DNA of 64,000 nucleotides from Closterium sp. Naga37s-1 (taxonomy: Eukaryota; Streptophyta; Zygnematophyceae; Desmidiales; Closteriaceae): assembly GCA_947471745.1 (NCBI GenBank), contig CANJKZ010000410.1:846001-910000 (forward strand), read 5' to 3'. Made by a program: the position numbers and the translations under genes. This document shows, one piece after another, positions 40,288 through 50,400 of this stretch. The first letter of the stretch is position 1. Each line of letters starts with the position of its first letter. Under the pieces are notes generated by a model, which searched no databases, was not told the DNA's origin, and worked only from the letters and a program-made list of their open reading frames with translations.

Positions 40288-41439
40288 GATTTTCTTGGGC
40301 CCACCACAGCATTGCTGCCCCTAGCGACCCTCGTGCCGCTCCTGCTGCCCCACGCTCCGCCCTCGTGCGGCCTGCTTGTCGACCCTAGGCCCCGCGCGCC
40401 CCGTCGACCCTAGGCCCCGGACGGCCCCGTCGACCCTAGGCCCGCACGCCGCGTCGACCCTCGGCCTCTTCCCGCCCCATCGACCCTAGGCCCCGGCCCG
40501 CCCCGTCGACCCTAGGCCCGCGCGCCCCGTCGACCCTAGGCCCCGACGCCCTATCGACCCAAGGCCTCGGCGCCCCGTCGACCCTAGGCCCCGACGCCCT
40601 GTCGACCCAAGGCTCCGGCGCCCCGTCGACCCTAGGCCCCGGCGTTCCCCACCCCCGTCGACCCTAGACCCGGGTGCGCTCGTCGACCCTAGGCCCCGCA
40701 CGCCCCGTCGACCCTCGGCCCCGGCCCGCCCCGTCGACCCTAGGCGCGCGCGCCCCGTCGACCCTAGGTCCCGGCGCCCCGTCGACCCTAGGCCCCGGCA
40801 CCCCGTCGACCCTAGGCCCCGGCGCCCCATCGACCCTAGGCCCCGGCGCCCCCCCCCGGTCGACCCTAGGCTCAGCGTGCCCCGTCGACCCTAGGCCCCG
40901 CGCGCCCCGTCGACCCTCGGCCCCGGCCCGCCCAGTCGACCCTAGGCCCCAGCCCGCCTCGTCGACCCTAGGCCCCAGCGCCCCCGTCGACCCTACGCCC
41001 CGGCCCTCCACGTCGACCCTAGGCCCCGGCGCGCCCCGTAGACCCTAGGTCCAGGCCCGCCCGTCGACCCTAGCCTGGCCCGCCCGCTGCCCCTAGGCCC
41101 CCGCCCACCCGTCGACCCTAGGACCGGCACGCCCTTCGCCCCTAGGCCCCGGCCTGCCCGACGACCCCATGCCCCGCGCGCTGCCCACTGCGGCCCGTCC
41201 CTCGCTCCTGCAGCCCGCGAGCCGCCCTTGCAGCCCCGAGCGCCGCCCTTGGTGGCCCTCTAGCTGCCCCTGCTGCTCTGCTAGCTGCCCCTTGCGGCCC
41301 TCTCGCCGCCCCTAGACCCTCAAGCCGCCCCTCTTGCAGCCTGCGCACCGCCTCTTGCAATCTGTTTGCCGCCCCTTGCTGCTGCCTTCCCTATTTCCTG
41401 CGCTGCCCGGCCTCTGCCCGCCCTGCGAGCTGCGTCGCT
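40288..41439 (+). repeat. A7 leader minisatellite
   Basis: About 40370-41110 holds over thirty imperfect units around GTCGACCCTAGGCCCCG, about 17-22 bp each. Then a Cys/Ala-codon-like GC-rich stretch leads to the Gag ATG. The long Gly/Arg or Ser/Pro frames on both strands here (for example 40486-40830) follow the repeat and are not considered genes. Confidence 0.8.
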
Positions 41440-42441
41440 ATGGCTTCCCTCCGCGTGCTCGTGTTTGATCATGAGGGCCGTCCTATACAGTTTCACATGT
41501 GGCTCGACGACCTGCAGCTGTACCTACTGAGCGACTCTAGGGACAGTGTTCCGTTGTTTGACCACACGTCTGGCGCAGCTCCTACCCCTCCCGAGACAGC
41601 TGCCAGTGCGACTCGCTCACAGTGGCTTACTCGTGATGCTGCTGCTCGCTTAGCCATTCGCAACCACCTGCTGTTAGCTGAATGCGCTCTCTTTGGACAG
41701 CACAGGACAGCACAAGCACTGTACGATGCTGTAGTCGCCCGTTACTCCTCGCCTGCCACAGCTGCTCTAGGCCGTCTTCTACCGCCCTACCTGTTTCCCA
41801 AGCTGTCTGCCTTTGCCACAGTAGAGGACCTGGTTTCCCACCTTCGCACTAGCGACGCTCGCTACCGTGCTGCCGCCCCAGCTGAGTTCCTTGACAAGAA
41901 CCAGCCCCCGATGTTCATCACTCTCTACTTTATAGTCACCCGCCTCCCTGACTCTCTTCGCTCTGTCAAGGACAACTTTCTCTCCCTTGACCCCACAGTC
42001 CTCACAGTTGACGTGCTCGAGCAGCATCTCCTTGCAGCCGAGACTAGTCTAGTCGCTGTAGGTGCTGCTCGTGGCACTCCCCGCACGCCCTTCTTTGAGG
42101 GGTGCTCCCCCTCCCCCCTTCCCCCCTCCTACGCCTCTGCTGCTGCTGACAACATCCTTGGTGCTGAGGACGTCGGGGCTGTTTCTGCTAGTGCGAAGCA
42201 CCGCAGCAGCAAGGGCAAGGGTGGCAGGGGTGGTGGTGGGGGTGGTGGTGGGGGCAGCAGTGGCGGTGGTGGAGGCAGTGGAGCTGGTGGCGGTAGTGGG
42301 AGTGGTGGCAGGAGTGGGGGCTTTGGTGGAGTTGGTGGAGGCAGCTGTGGGGGTGGCAGTAGTGGCGGCAGTGGGAGTGGTGGCGGTCGGGCTGGAGCTA
42401 CTCAGCGTGGAGGTTCGGGAGGTGGTCAAAGGCAGCACTAG
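41440..42441 (+). pseudogene. A7 gag
   Basis: The ATG at 41440 gives MASLRVLVFDHEGRPIQFHM. 333 codons: Gag core (SQWLTRDAAARLAIRNHLLL, TAQALYDAVVARYSS, FLDKNQPPMFITLYF, VLEQHLLAAETS), basic KHRSSKGKGGRG and a long Gly/Ser tail, ending at TAG 42439-42441. After the TAG the same frame goes on through QLREWFSQHGAS and the Cys/His motif CPYVIRTGDLAGQTCGKLH into protease. A mutation from CAG is likely because A2 and A6 have Gln there; A5 has TAG at the same place. Confidence 0.88.
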
Positions 42442-43990
42442 CAGCTTCGTGAGTGGTTTTCTCAGCATGGGGCATCTAGGGGTAGTGGTAGCTGCCCGTA
42501 TGTCATTCGCACGGGTGACCTTGCTGGTCAAACATGCGGGAAGCTTCACACTCAGCACCACTGCTTCTCCCGCCTCGACGACGCTTGGCGCGCAGAGTTT
42601 GGTGACGAGGCCGAGCGCCCCCGCTGGGCAGAGCTACTTAGGTCTGGAGTTGCTATCTTTGACCTAGACTATGATGTTATCCTTGCTGCTATGTATGCTT
42701 TGTCAGTTAGTGCTGAGGGTGACTGTTACCTGTGTGTGCCGCTTGACCCAGGTATCGAGGCTGCTGCTCTAGGTGCTAGTGAGTCTGTTGTCCCAAGTTC
42801 TGCGCCTGCTGAGGCCTTGCACACCTTCACACCTGAATCAGGTGCCTCATGCTGTTTCTTTCGCGACAACACCACCCTCACTCCTCTCTCTGCATATGTA
42901 CCGATCAGGCTGGCGGTTCCCTCCGGGGACCCAGTCCTTGCCCGTTCCTCCATTGTTCTCCCGTGTCCGGCGGTTCCGTCCGGCTCACTGTCGGGTCTTC
43001 ACCTCCCCTCGTTCTCTACAAACTTGGTGAGTACCGCTGCCCTCCAGGACGCGATGGTCACTACCACCACTCCTGGGGGTCAACGTGTGTCAATCTGCAC
43101 GTGTACACGGATGGGCCGCTACCTGGCCACGTTCACTCGTCGGCTTGGGTCGAGTCTGTACATACTGGCTACTGAGCCTCCTCAGGTAGCTGCGTCTGCT
43201 CAGGTGTCCGCGTCAGGTTTGGTAGCAACCCCTTGCTCGTGTCGCCTCCTGTCGCAACAGACTCTTCTGTGGCACCACCGCCTTGGTCACCCCTCCCTGC
43301 CAAGCCTTCGTAGCATGCACTCCCGCCTCCTTGTCTCTGGTCTTCCCAGGTCTCTGCGTCCCCTTCCGCCCTCACCTGCCCCGCCCTGCCTTCCTTGCAA
43401 CGAGGGGCGGCAGTGCGCTGCTCCTCACTCCTCCTCGTTTTCCTCTGATGACTGCTCCCCTGCAGACTCTCCACATGGACCTGTGGGGCCCAGCCCGCGT
43501 CAGTGGACAGGGCCGCGAGCGCTACTTTCGGCTGGTTGTTGACAACTACACCTGTTACACCATGGTCTTCCCCTTGCGCAGCAAGGGTCAGGTCCCTGAT
43601 GTCTTGATCCCTTGGATCCGCGCAGTCTGTCTCCAGCTCAGCGAGCGGTTCCGTACGGACCTTCCTGTACTGTGTCTGCACTCTGACAGAGGTGGTGAGT
43701 TCTCCTCAGACCTCTTGCGGGACTTTTGTCGTGGGGAGGGCATCCTCCAGTCGTTCACGCTTCCGGCATCACCGCAGCAAGATGGAATTGCTGAGTGTCG
43801 CATTGGCTTAGTCATGGAGGTCGCTCGTACCTCCATGATCCATGCGGCTGCCTCCTATTTTCTGTGGTCGTTTGCGGTCCGGTACGCTGCGCATCAGCTC
43901 AACCTCCGGCCCCGTGTCTCCTTGCCGAAGACCTCGCCCACACTGCATTGGACTAGGAAGGTTGGCGATGCGTCGGTGTTCTGGGTCTGA
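42442..43990 (+). pseudogene. A7 protease and integrase
   Basis: In frame with Gag after the TAG. The protease site reads PESGASCCFF, so the catalytic Asp of DSGA is Glu. GAG-pre-integrase (LLWHHRLGHPSLPSLRSMHS, CLPCNEGRQ) follows. Near 43440 the frame shifts. Integrase then reads in the frame 43283-43990: HMDLWGPARVSGQGRERYF, LHSDRGGEFSSDLL and QDGIAECRIGLVMEV, with Asp, Asp and Glu present. It ends at 43988-43990, where TGG of RVWGSRAF has become TGA. Confidence 0.87.
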
Positions 43991-45504
43991 GGTTCTCGTG
44001 CCTTTGTCCGCGATACGTCCGCAGACTTGCTCTCCGCCCGCGCTATTCCCTGCGTCTTCCTTAGCTTTCCCCTGACGCGCCTGGCTGGCAGTTTTACCAC
44101 CCCACCTCGCGCCGTGTCTTCCCTTCTCAGGACGTCACGTTTGATGAGTCGGTTCCCTTTTACCGTCTCTTTCCCTACCGTTCTGCCCCTCCCCCGCCCT
44201 CGCCGCTCTTCCTTGCTCCCGGTCCCCCTTCGGTAGACCCCCTCCCGCCCCAGGGTCTTGCTCCCTCAGGTGTGTCTTAGGTAGACCCTCTCCCTGGTAC
44301 TGTGCCTGTTGAGGTAGCTGGCGACTCAGGTGCTGCTCAAGGTACTGCGTCTGGGGGTGCTGCGTCTGGGGGTGCGGAGCCTAGGGGCGGTGAGTCTGTG
44401 GGTGCCGGGTCTGGGGTTGCTGAGCCTGGGGGTGCGGAGCCTGGGGGTGCTGAGACTGCGGGTGAGGAGCCTGGAGGTGCTGCGTCTGAGGGTGTTGAGT
44501 CTGGGGGTGCTGAGCCTCGGGGTACTGCTTCTGCTGGAGGTCCTGCGGGTGCTTCGCCACGACTGTCTCCCCGGCCGAAGCCTCTCTCCCCGCAGCAGCT
44601 TTGCGAGTGGTTTGCTCAACGCACGCGCCTTCGAGGTGGAGCTGCCGGAGCTGGAGACCCTGCCGCTAGAGACACTGGAGCTGGAGGTTATAGAGTTACT
44701 GCTGAAGCTGGTGGTACTGGAGGTACTGCGGTTGCTAGTCCTGGAGGTGGTCGTACCAAGGATGCTGGAGCTGCCAAGACTGGTGGTGTTAGGGGCGCTG
44801 GAGCTAGAGACCCTACGGAGCCTGGAGGTGCTGAAGCTGGAGGCGCTCGAGCTGGAGGCACTGGTCCTTGTAGCGCTGGAGCTTGAGGTTCTGGAGCTGG
44901 AGGAGCTGGAGCTGTTGACCTTGGAGCTGGAGGTGCTGGAGCTGGGGGTGCTGGTGGTACTAGTGCTGGAGGCACTGTGCGGCCGCGACCGTACTTTGAT
45001 CCCCTGCTTCAGCAGGTTCTTGGTGTCCCGTCTTCTACTAGCCTTACTCCTCCTCTACTGTGTCCACCGCCTGACGAGTCGCAGCCGCCGTTACAGCCAG
45101 CCTCCCCACTGCCTTCTCCTTCTCCTTCCTCTGAGCAGGCCGGTGGCCCTACTGAGCGTCGTGAGCCTGCGTCTCGTCCTGCCTCCCCTGTTCGCACTGG
45201 TCGTCGTGTTCCTCGTCCGCGTCCTCCTCCTGTCCTCGGCACCCACGCTATGGCATTTCGTCCTTCCTCTGTTCCACTGCGTGTTCCTCTGCCTGCTCCT
45301 CCTGAGTCCTCTCTTCCTGCCGTCCCTGACCCTGAGTCTGACCGCGCTCGTGCTGCCAGTCCCACGGTCTCTTGTCTCCTCGCCACTGTTGTCACTGACT
45401 CTTCTTTTGAGTCTACTGCTGCGTCTGCCCTCGTTGCTGAGCTTGTTGACTTTGCTGCTACCTGTCGTCTAGACTACACCACTGCTCTTGTTGCTGAGTC
45501 GTAG
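43991..45504 (+). pseudogene. A7 integrase C-terminus and linker
   Basis: Frames change twice. DVTFDESVPFYRLFPYRSA is at about 44130-44180, and TAG at 44278-44280 replaces Gln of GVSQVDPL. The Gly/Ala/Glu repeat is at 44302-44640 and the GAGGTGGT type repeat at 44640-44980. The Pro-rich end (RPRPPPVLGTHAMAFRPS, AVPDPESDRARAASPTVS) is in the frame 44977-45504. The linker connects integrase to RT and has no known domain. Confidence 0.8.
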
Positions 45505-45901
45505 TCTATCAGTCCTCCGTCCGTCGGGGGTGAGTGTGCTCTTGGCACGGACGTTCTTGAGGACAGGCAGGAGGACTTTGAGTGTCTTGCAGCTCCTGTA
45601 CCTCGTTTCGCTTCCATGCTGCTTGCCCCTGAGGGAAACCCGGATGCACCAGACATCCCGACCCCGCGCTCTTACGCAGAGGCGATTACGGGTCCCTACT
45701 CCTCTCAGTGGCATGCAGCCATGGATGCCGAGATGGCATCCTGGAAGTCCACAGGCACCTACGTCGACGCAGTTCCCCCGTCTGGGGCGAACATAGTCGA
45801 TGGCATGTGGATTTTCAGGGTGAAGCGGCCGCCGGGTTCTCCGCCTGCCTTCAAGGCGCGTTACGTTGCTAGAGGCTTCAGTCAGCGACAGGGGGTCGAC
45901 C
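45505..45901 (+). pseudogene. A7 reverse transcriptase, N-terminal part
   Basis: From ECALGTDVLEDRQEDFEC to MLLAPEGNPDAPDIPTPRSY, AMDAEMASWKSTGTYVDAV, FKARYVARGFSQRQGVD. It stops before the catalytic region; foreign sequence starts at about 45902. Confidence 0.87.
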
Positions 45902-46117
45902 TACTTCGTTTGTTTGACAGCTAGTGGGACAGCACTGTGGTGGGCCCTGAAAAAACGGTCCTAGCGAAGGATCTGCTGTGAAACCATGTCAAAGGAATGA
46001 ACGAGAATGGATGAACTAGCAAAGAGTTGGGTACAAGTACGAACCCTAATTGGGTTGTACCCCTTAAGGGCTACCCCACTACAGCCTACACAATGTAAGC
46101 TAGATATGAGTTTGACA
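45902..46117 (-). mobile_element. A9: leader end, PBS and 5' LTR of a minus-strand family A copy
   Basis: On the plus strand: leader tail with GGTGGGCCCTGAAAAAACGG, the hairpin GGTCCT...AGGATC (45957-45973, one wobble pair), PBS complement (TGGTTTCACAGC on minus, 45975-45986) and a 131-bp LTR at 45987-46117 (TGTCAAAGG...TTTGACA). The rest of the element is absent, replaced by A7 in opposite orientation. Confidence 0.82.
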
Positions 46118-46246
46118 ATAAATGTATACACACATATATATACCACGAGGTTGGAAGGTGCGGCACTGACAGCGAAGGAGACGACGTGATGCAGCAGCCT
46201 CTTGCTGGCGAGGCCGTAGCACAGCAGAGCCCAGGACGCTCGTTCG
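46118..46246. other. short non-element segment with AT microsatellite
   Basis: About 129 bp between the A9 LTR and the truncated first LTR of the C array. It contains ATATATATATACC. I see no coding frame or repeat match elsewhere in the window. It may be original flanking DNA or an unrecognised element. Confidence 0.4.
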
Positions 46247-47223
46247 TCTCCTCCTCTTCTTCATCCAACCTCAAGCTCCACGAAATACAAAACAAAGGGT
46301 CCACCCCATTCTTCATACATACTTTTCAAGCAAGTTTTTACCTAAGCTTTGCACAAGATCTACTCCAAGCTCTCACAAGGCCACTTCAAAGTCCTCCTCC
46401 TCATGCCCAACTCCTAAGGCTCCACTCACCACCAACCTCTCCCAATCCAAGCTCATAGCCATGTTCTCCAACTCTAGAGAAGTTTATGCTTCATAGTCTT
46501 TCTACTAGATTGTTATCAATGGTTGCTCTTTAAGTCCATCATGTACCTCCTTTGGACTAGTGCATTTTAAGTTTTGAGGCCTCAACATCAACATTTGACT
46601 TTCTTCTAATCAAGACTCAAGCTTCACCTTCAACACTCAAGCTTGGAGGTTCTTCTATACACAATAAACAAGATCTACACCTCAACACTCAAGCTTGGAG
46701 GTGCTTCTCTACTCAACAATCAAGCTTGGATCTCACTCTCCTTCCAACAATCAAGATTCACAATTCAAGCTTGGCTTCTTCAAGTTACAAAGCTCCTTCA
46801 AAATGACAAGTAAGACTCTTTAAGGTAAGTCACCTCCTCATTTCACTCTTGTCAAGTTTCTCAATTAAAGCTTCCCTATTCAAAGCCTCTTCATTCTTAT
46901 CAAGTCTCCTTTCTTCTCAAATCTTAGTTTCCATTATCAAGTTTGTTTATTTTTTCAAGCTCTTTTACCTTCTCATCAATCACCCATTCAATATCTTTCT
47001 TTCAATCAATTGTTCTCTCCCTTTAATGTCTTCATCATCTTCCTTTCAAGTTTGTTATTTTTATCCTTAACCTTATTAGCCTTTACGTTCTTACTCAATC
47101 TCTTCTTCATAGGTTTCTTTATCTTATCAATTTTGTCTTACGTCACTCTTAACTCTTTCTTCTAGGAGTTTTCTTTCTCTCTACTTGCTATTTACCCTTC
47201 CTAATCCTTTACTTCACTTTTCA
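46247..47223 (+). repeat. C LTR1, 5'-truncated
   Basis: 977 bp matching LTR2 from about 52968 to 53944; the first roughly 418 bp of the LTR are missing. It starts TCTCCTCCTCTTCTTC and ends ACTTTTCA before AGA and the PBS. It contains several AAGCTTGG-centred short repeats (about 46630-46770). Confidence 0.87.
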
Positions 47224-47225
47224 AG

Positions 47226-47282
47226 ATGGCATCAGAGCCCGAGTTTGTTCCTTTTGATGCTTTCCCCGTGCGCTTTTCCTAA
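47226..47282 (+). CDS. C1 leader: primer binding site overlapping a short upstream ORF
   Basis: TGGCATCAGAGC at 47227-47238 is one base off the initiator tRNA-Met complement, three bases after the LTR end. The ATG at 47226 overlaps it and opens an 18-codon frame MASEPEFVPFDAFPVRFS. The same PBS and frame are in copy 2 (53947-54003) and, as MATEPEF, in copy 3 (60636-60692, PBS TGGCAACAGAGC). Whether the peptide is made is unknown; an upstream ORF would lower translation of the polyprotein. Confidence 0.45.
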   Translation: MASEPEFVPFDAFPVRFS

Positions 47283-47465
47283 AAGTTCATTATTGCTTGC
47301 CATTAGTGGTTTTCTTGCACTCGGTCTTGTACCCCTTTGTGGGGTTTTCTTTTGTTGTTTTTCTTCTCTCTGTATTCGTGTGCGTGTGTATGTTTGTTTT
47401 GTTTGTCTATTTCCCCCTTTGTTTGCGTGAGATTGCTTTGTTACTTTCATGAATTTTGGTTCAAC

Positions 47466-50400
47466 ATGGCTGACAAAGATTCAAGTGTTCCAACAGGATC
47501 AACTTCATCTGCTGTCTCCACCAACTCTTCAAATGAAGCAGCACCTCCTACAATCAACGCACCATCCCCTTCACCATCTACTTCACCATCTACATCCACC
47601 TTTACCTCCTCCTTAGTCCCCAAATTGGAGCTTCCACGCTTCAATGGCAAAGGCTTTTCGTCATGGAGCATCCGTTTTCAACAAGCCGCCACTCTTCTTG
47701 ATCTTTGGCCTATATACATCGGTCAAATCACTCCCCCTTCAACTGCTGCACCTGCTCAAGAACAAAGCAACTGGATCAAGAGAAATGCTGAAGCCTACCT
47801 TTACCTTCTCTCCTCCGTCCAAGATACTTACTCTCAACCCCTCCTCCTCGTATCACCTCAAAAGGACAGTGCCAGAGCTGCTTGGGAACGACTCAAACGT
47901 CTTCATCAACCTGTTTCTCAAGGCTCTAAGGCAGAAGCTTGGAACAAGGTCGTGTCTCTTCGCATGGGGGATAGTGAGTCCATCCCCGACTACTTACAAC
48001 GTGGCGAAATGGTTCTTTACGAAACTACACTTCTCGACCTTGAAGTACCGGAGCCCCTCTTCATCACCATTCTTCTGGCTGGACTCTCACCTACTTGGAG
48101 CACAATGAGGAGCACAATCCAATCATTTCCTGAAGAAACAAGGACCAGAGATTTCATCTTCAACACACTCATCACTGAACACCAGACAAGAGAGCTTGCA
48201 AAGCTTCAAAGGGACTCTGGACCAGCCTGGAGTGGAATGACAAACGCCAACTATCGTCCTCAACAAGGAGTTCAACAACAGAGTAAGTTTCAGCAAAGTA
48301 AGTTTCTTCCAACCCAAGCACACTCTGTTCTTGGACAACCCACACCTAATCACATTTCTCAGCTTGCATCATATGCAAATCAGATTCCTTACAAACCAAA
48401 ATCAAGATATCAGTTTGAGTGTCATTATTATCATAAATGGGGTCATCCTTGGTTTAAATGCAACATACGTCCTGCGAACTGGACACCACCTTCTTCTCTA
48501 CTTTCTGACAAAGGAAAGGCTGCCCTTGCAATCACATCCCATACCCTTCCAGGATATCAACCGGACAATGCGCATCATGGACCATATTTTCAGAATGCTT
48601 CCCAAGTCTCATCTCAAAACCAAGTCTCTGTTTCCTCTGTGCCACAACTCTCTTTCACTCCAGAGGCGCCTCCTCAAGCCACCACTTCGCAGACGCCATC
48701 CGCTTCACATGAGAAAGATTCCACTCATTCAAATACACCGAGTTTTGCATTTGCATCATCCTCTTGTCTCCATGCCTTTACCCAGGACCCCAAGACTTGG
48801 TTTTTGGACAGTGGATGTGATCAACATATGACTCCTCATGCTTCCCTTCTCCACAGCCTCAAGCCCTCCAACGTGAAAGAAGTGGTTGTTGCCAGCAATC
48901 ATTCGGTGCCAGTTGAAGCAGAGGGCACAATGACATTCCTCAGCCCAGAGGGAATCCATATGTCATTCTCAGGCATCTTGCTTGTCCCCTCACTAGGGGC
49001 AAATCTTCTCTCAATTGGTCAAATGGAAGAGAAAGGTATCTCTATTTCCTTCTCAGATGGTTCTGTGCAGGTTCATGCTCCAACTGGGCATCCTATTGCA
49101 AGAGGTGTTCGAAATGGACGTCTCTATCGAGTGGAGATTGATGCACAACCACCTGTCAAGCCCTATAGCAGTCCCTCGACTGCTGCTGCTACCACCTCGG
49201 TAAGACTTCATCCTGGAACATCTGCATCCCCTTACACTTGGCACTGTCGTTTTGGTCATCCTGAAGAGTCTAGTATCACACGCATGCAAGCTCATGCAAG
49301 TGTTGATGGTCTTATCATCTCCAAGCAACTGTCATCTTCTCATTCATCGTGCCATACTTGTGTTGAAGCTAAGCTCCCTCGTCATCCTTTCTATTCTTCT
49401 GAGTCTGAAGTCTCTCAACCACTTGAGCTCATACATAGTGACCTGATGGGTCCTTCCCGTACTCCGAGTCGTACAGGGAAAAAGTATGTGATGTCACTCA
49501 TTGACCATCATACAAAATTTGCATGGATATCTCTTCTTGGATCCAAAGATGAAGCTCCCAGTGTTATTCAGTCTTGGTTCCCTTATGTTGAGCGTCAGTT
49601 GGGTCTCAAGGTCAAGATATTTCGTTCTGATCGTGGAGGAGAGTACATGTCTAACTCATTCCGCTCTTTCCTTACCAACCTTGGAGTTGAGCAGCAATTA
49701 TCATGCCCAGCAACACCTCAACAAAATGGTACTGCTGAGAGATACAACCGTACGATTCAGGAGATCTCAAGAGGTTTTCTTTCCCACATGAATCTGGATG
49801 ACTCATGGGGGAGAAGCTGTTACCCATGCTGCTTGGGTCAAGAATCGTCGGCTGACAAGCTCCCTTGCTGAGGGTGTTACACCCTATGAGGCATTATACG
49901 GCGTAAAGCCAAATGTGTCCATGCTTCGAGTTTTTGGCTGTATGAGTCAGTACAAAGTGCTGGATGACAAACGCAGCAAGTTTGAAAGCAAGGCAGCATG
50001 GGGCATGCATCTGGGCATGGCCAAGGATAGTAAGGGCTGGTTGATGTGGGATCCTCTCTTAAAAAGAGATATTGTGTCAAGGGACGTGATCTTCTATGAA
50101 GACATGTCCCCGTCTTCTTGGAAATCTTCTTTCCCTCTTGTTTCCTCTCAAGTTCCTCCCTTCTCTACCTTTGCAGATTTCGAACTTCCAACAATCATTC
50201 TAAGTGGAGTTCCTGCATCATCACCGCAGCAGCAACACGAAGATGCGTCTCATGCTCAAGACCAACAACCACCGCCATCATCTTCTGCTCCCACCCCTCA
50301 TCATCAAGAGCAACAGCAGCGGCAGCCATCACCGCCTCCATCACAACAACGACAACAACCATCTCCACCCGATTTACCTCCTCCTCTTCAATCCCCTCCT

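Larger units (their letters stand above)
40125..45901 (+). mobile_element. A7: family A copia, 5' LTR to mid RT
   Basis: A plus-strand element with 5' LTR, PBS, leader, Gag, protease, integrase, linker and the first part of RT. It stops at about 45901 within GFSQRQGVD of RT, where a minus-strand leader/LTR of another copy (A9) begins. It has several inactivating changes. Confidence 0.88.

Noticed and set aside
40486..41048. Gly/Arg-rich and Ser/Pro-rich frames in the A7 leader
   Set aside because: They are translations of the GTCGACCCTAGG minisatellite in several frames and lie between PBS and Gag start.
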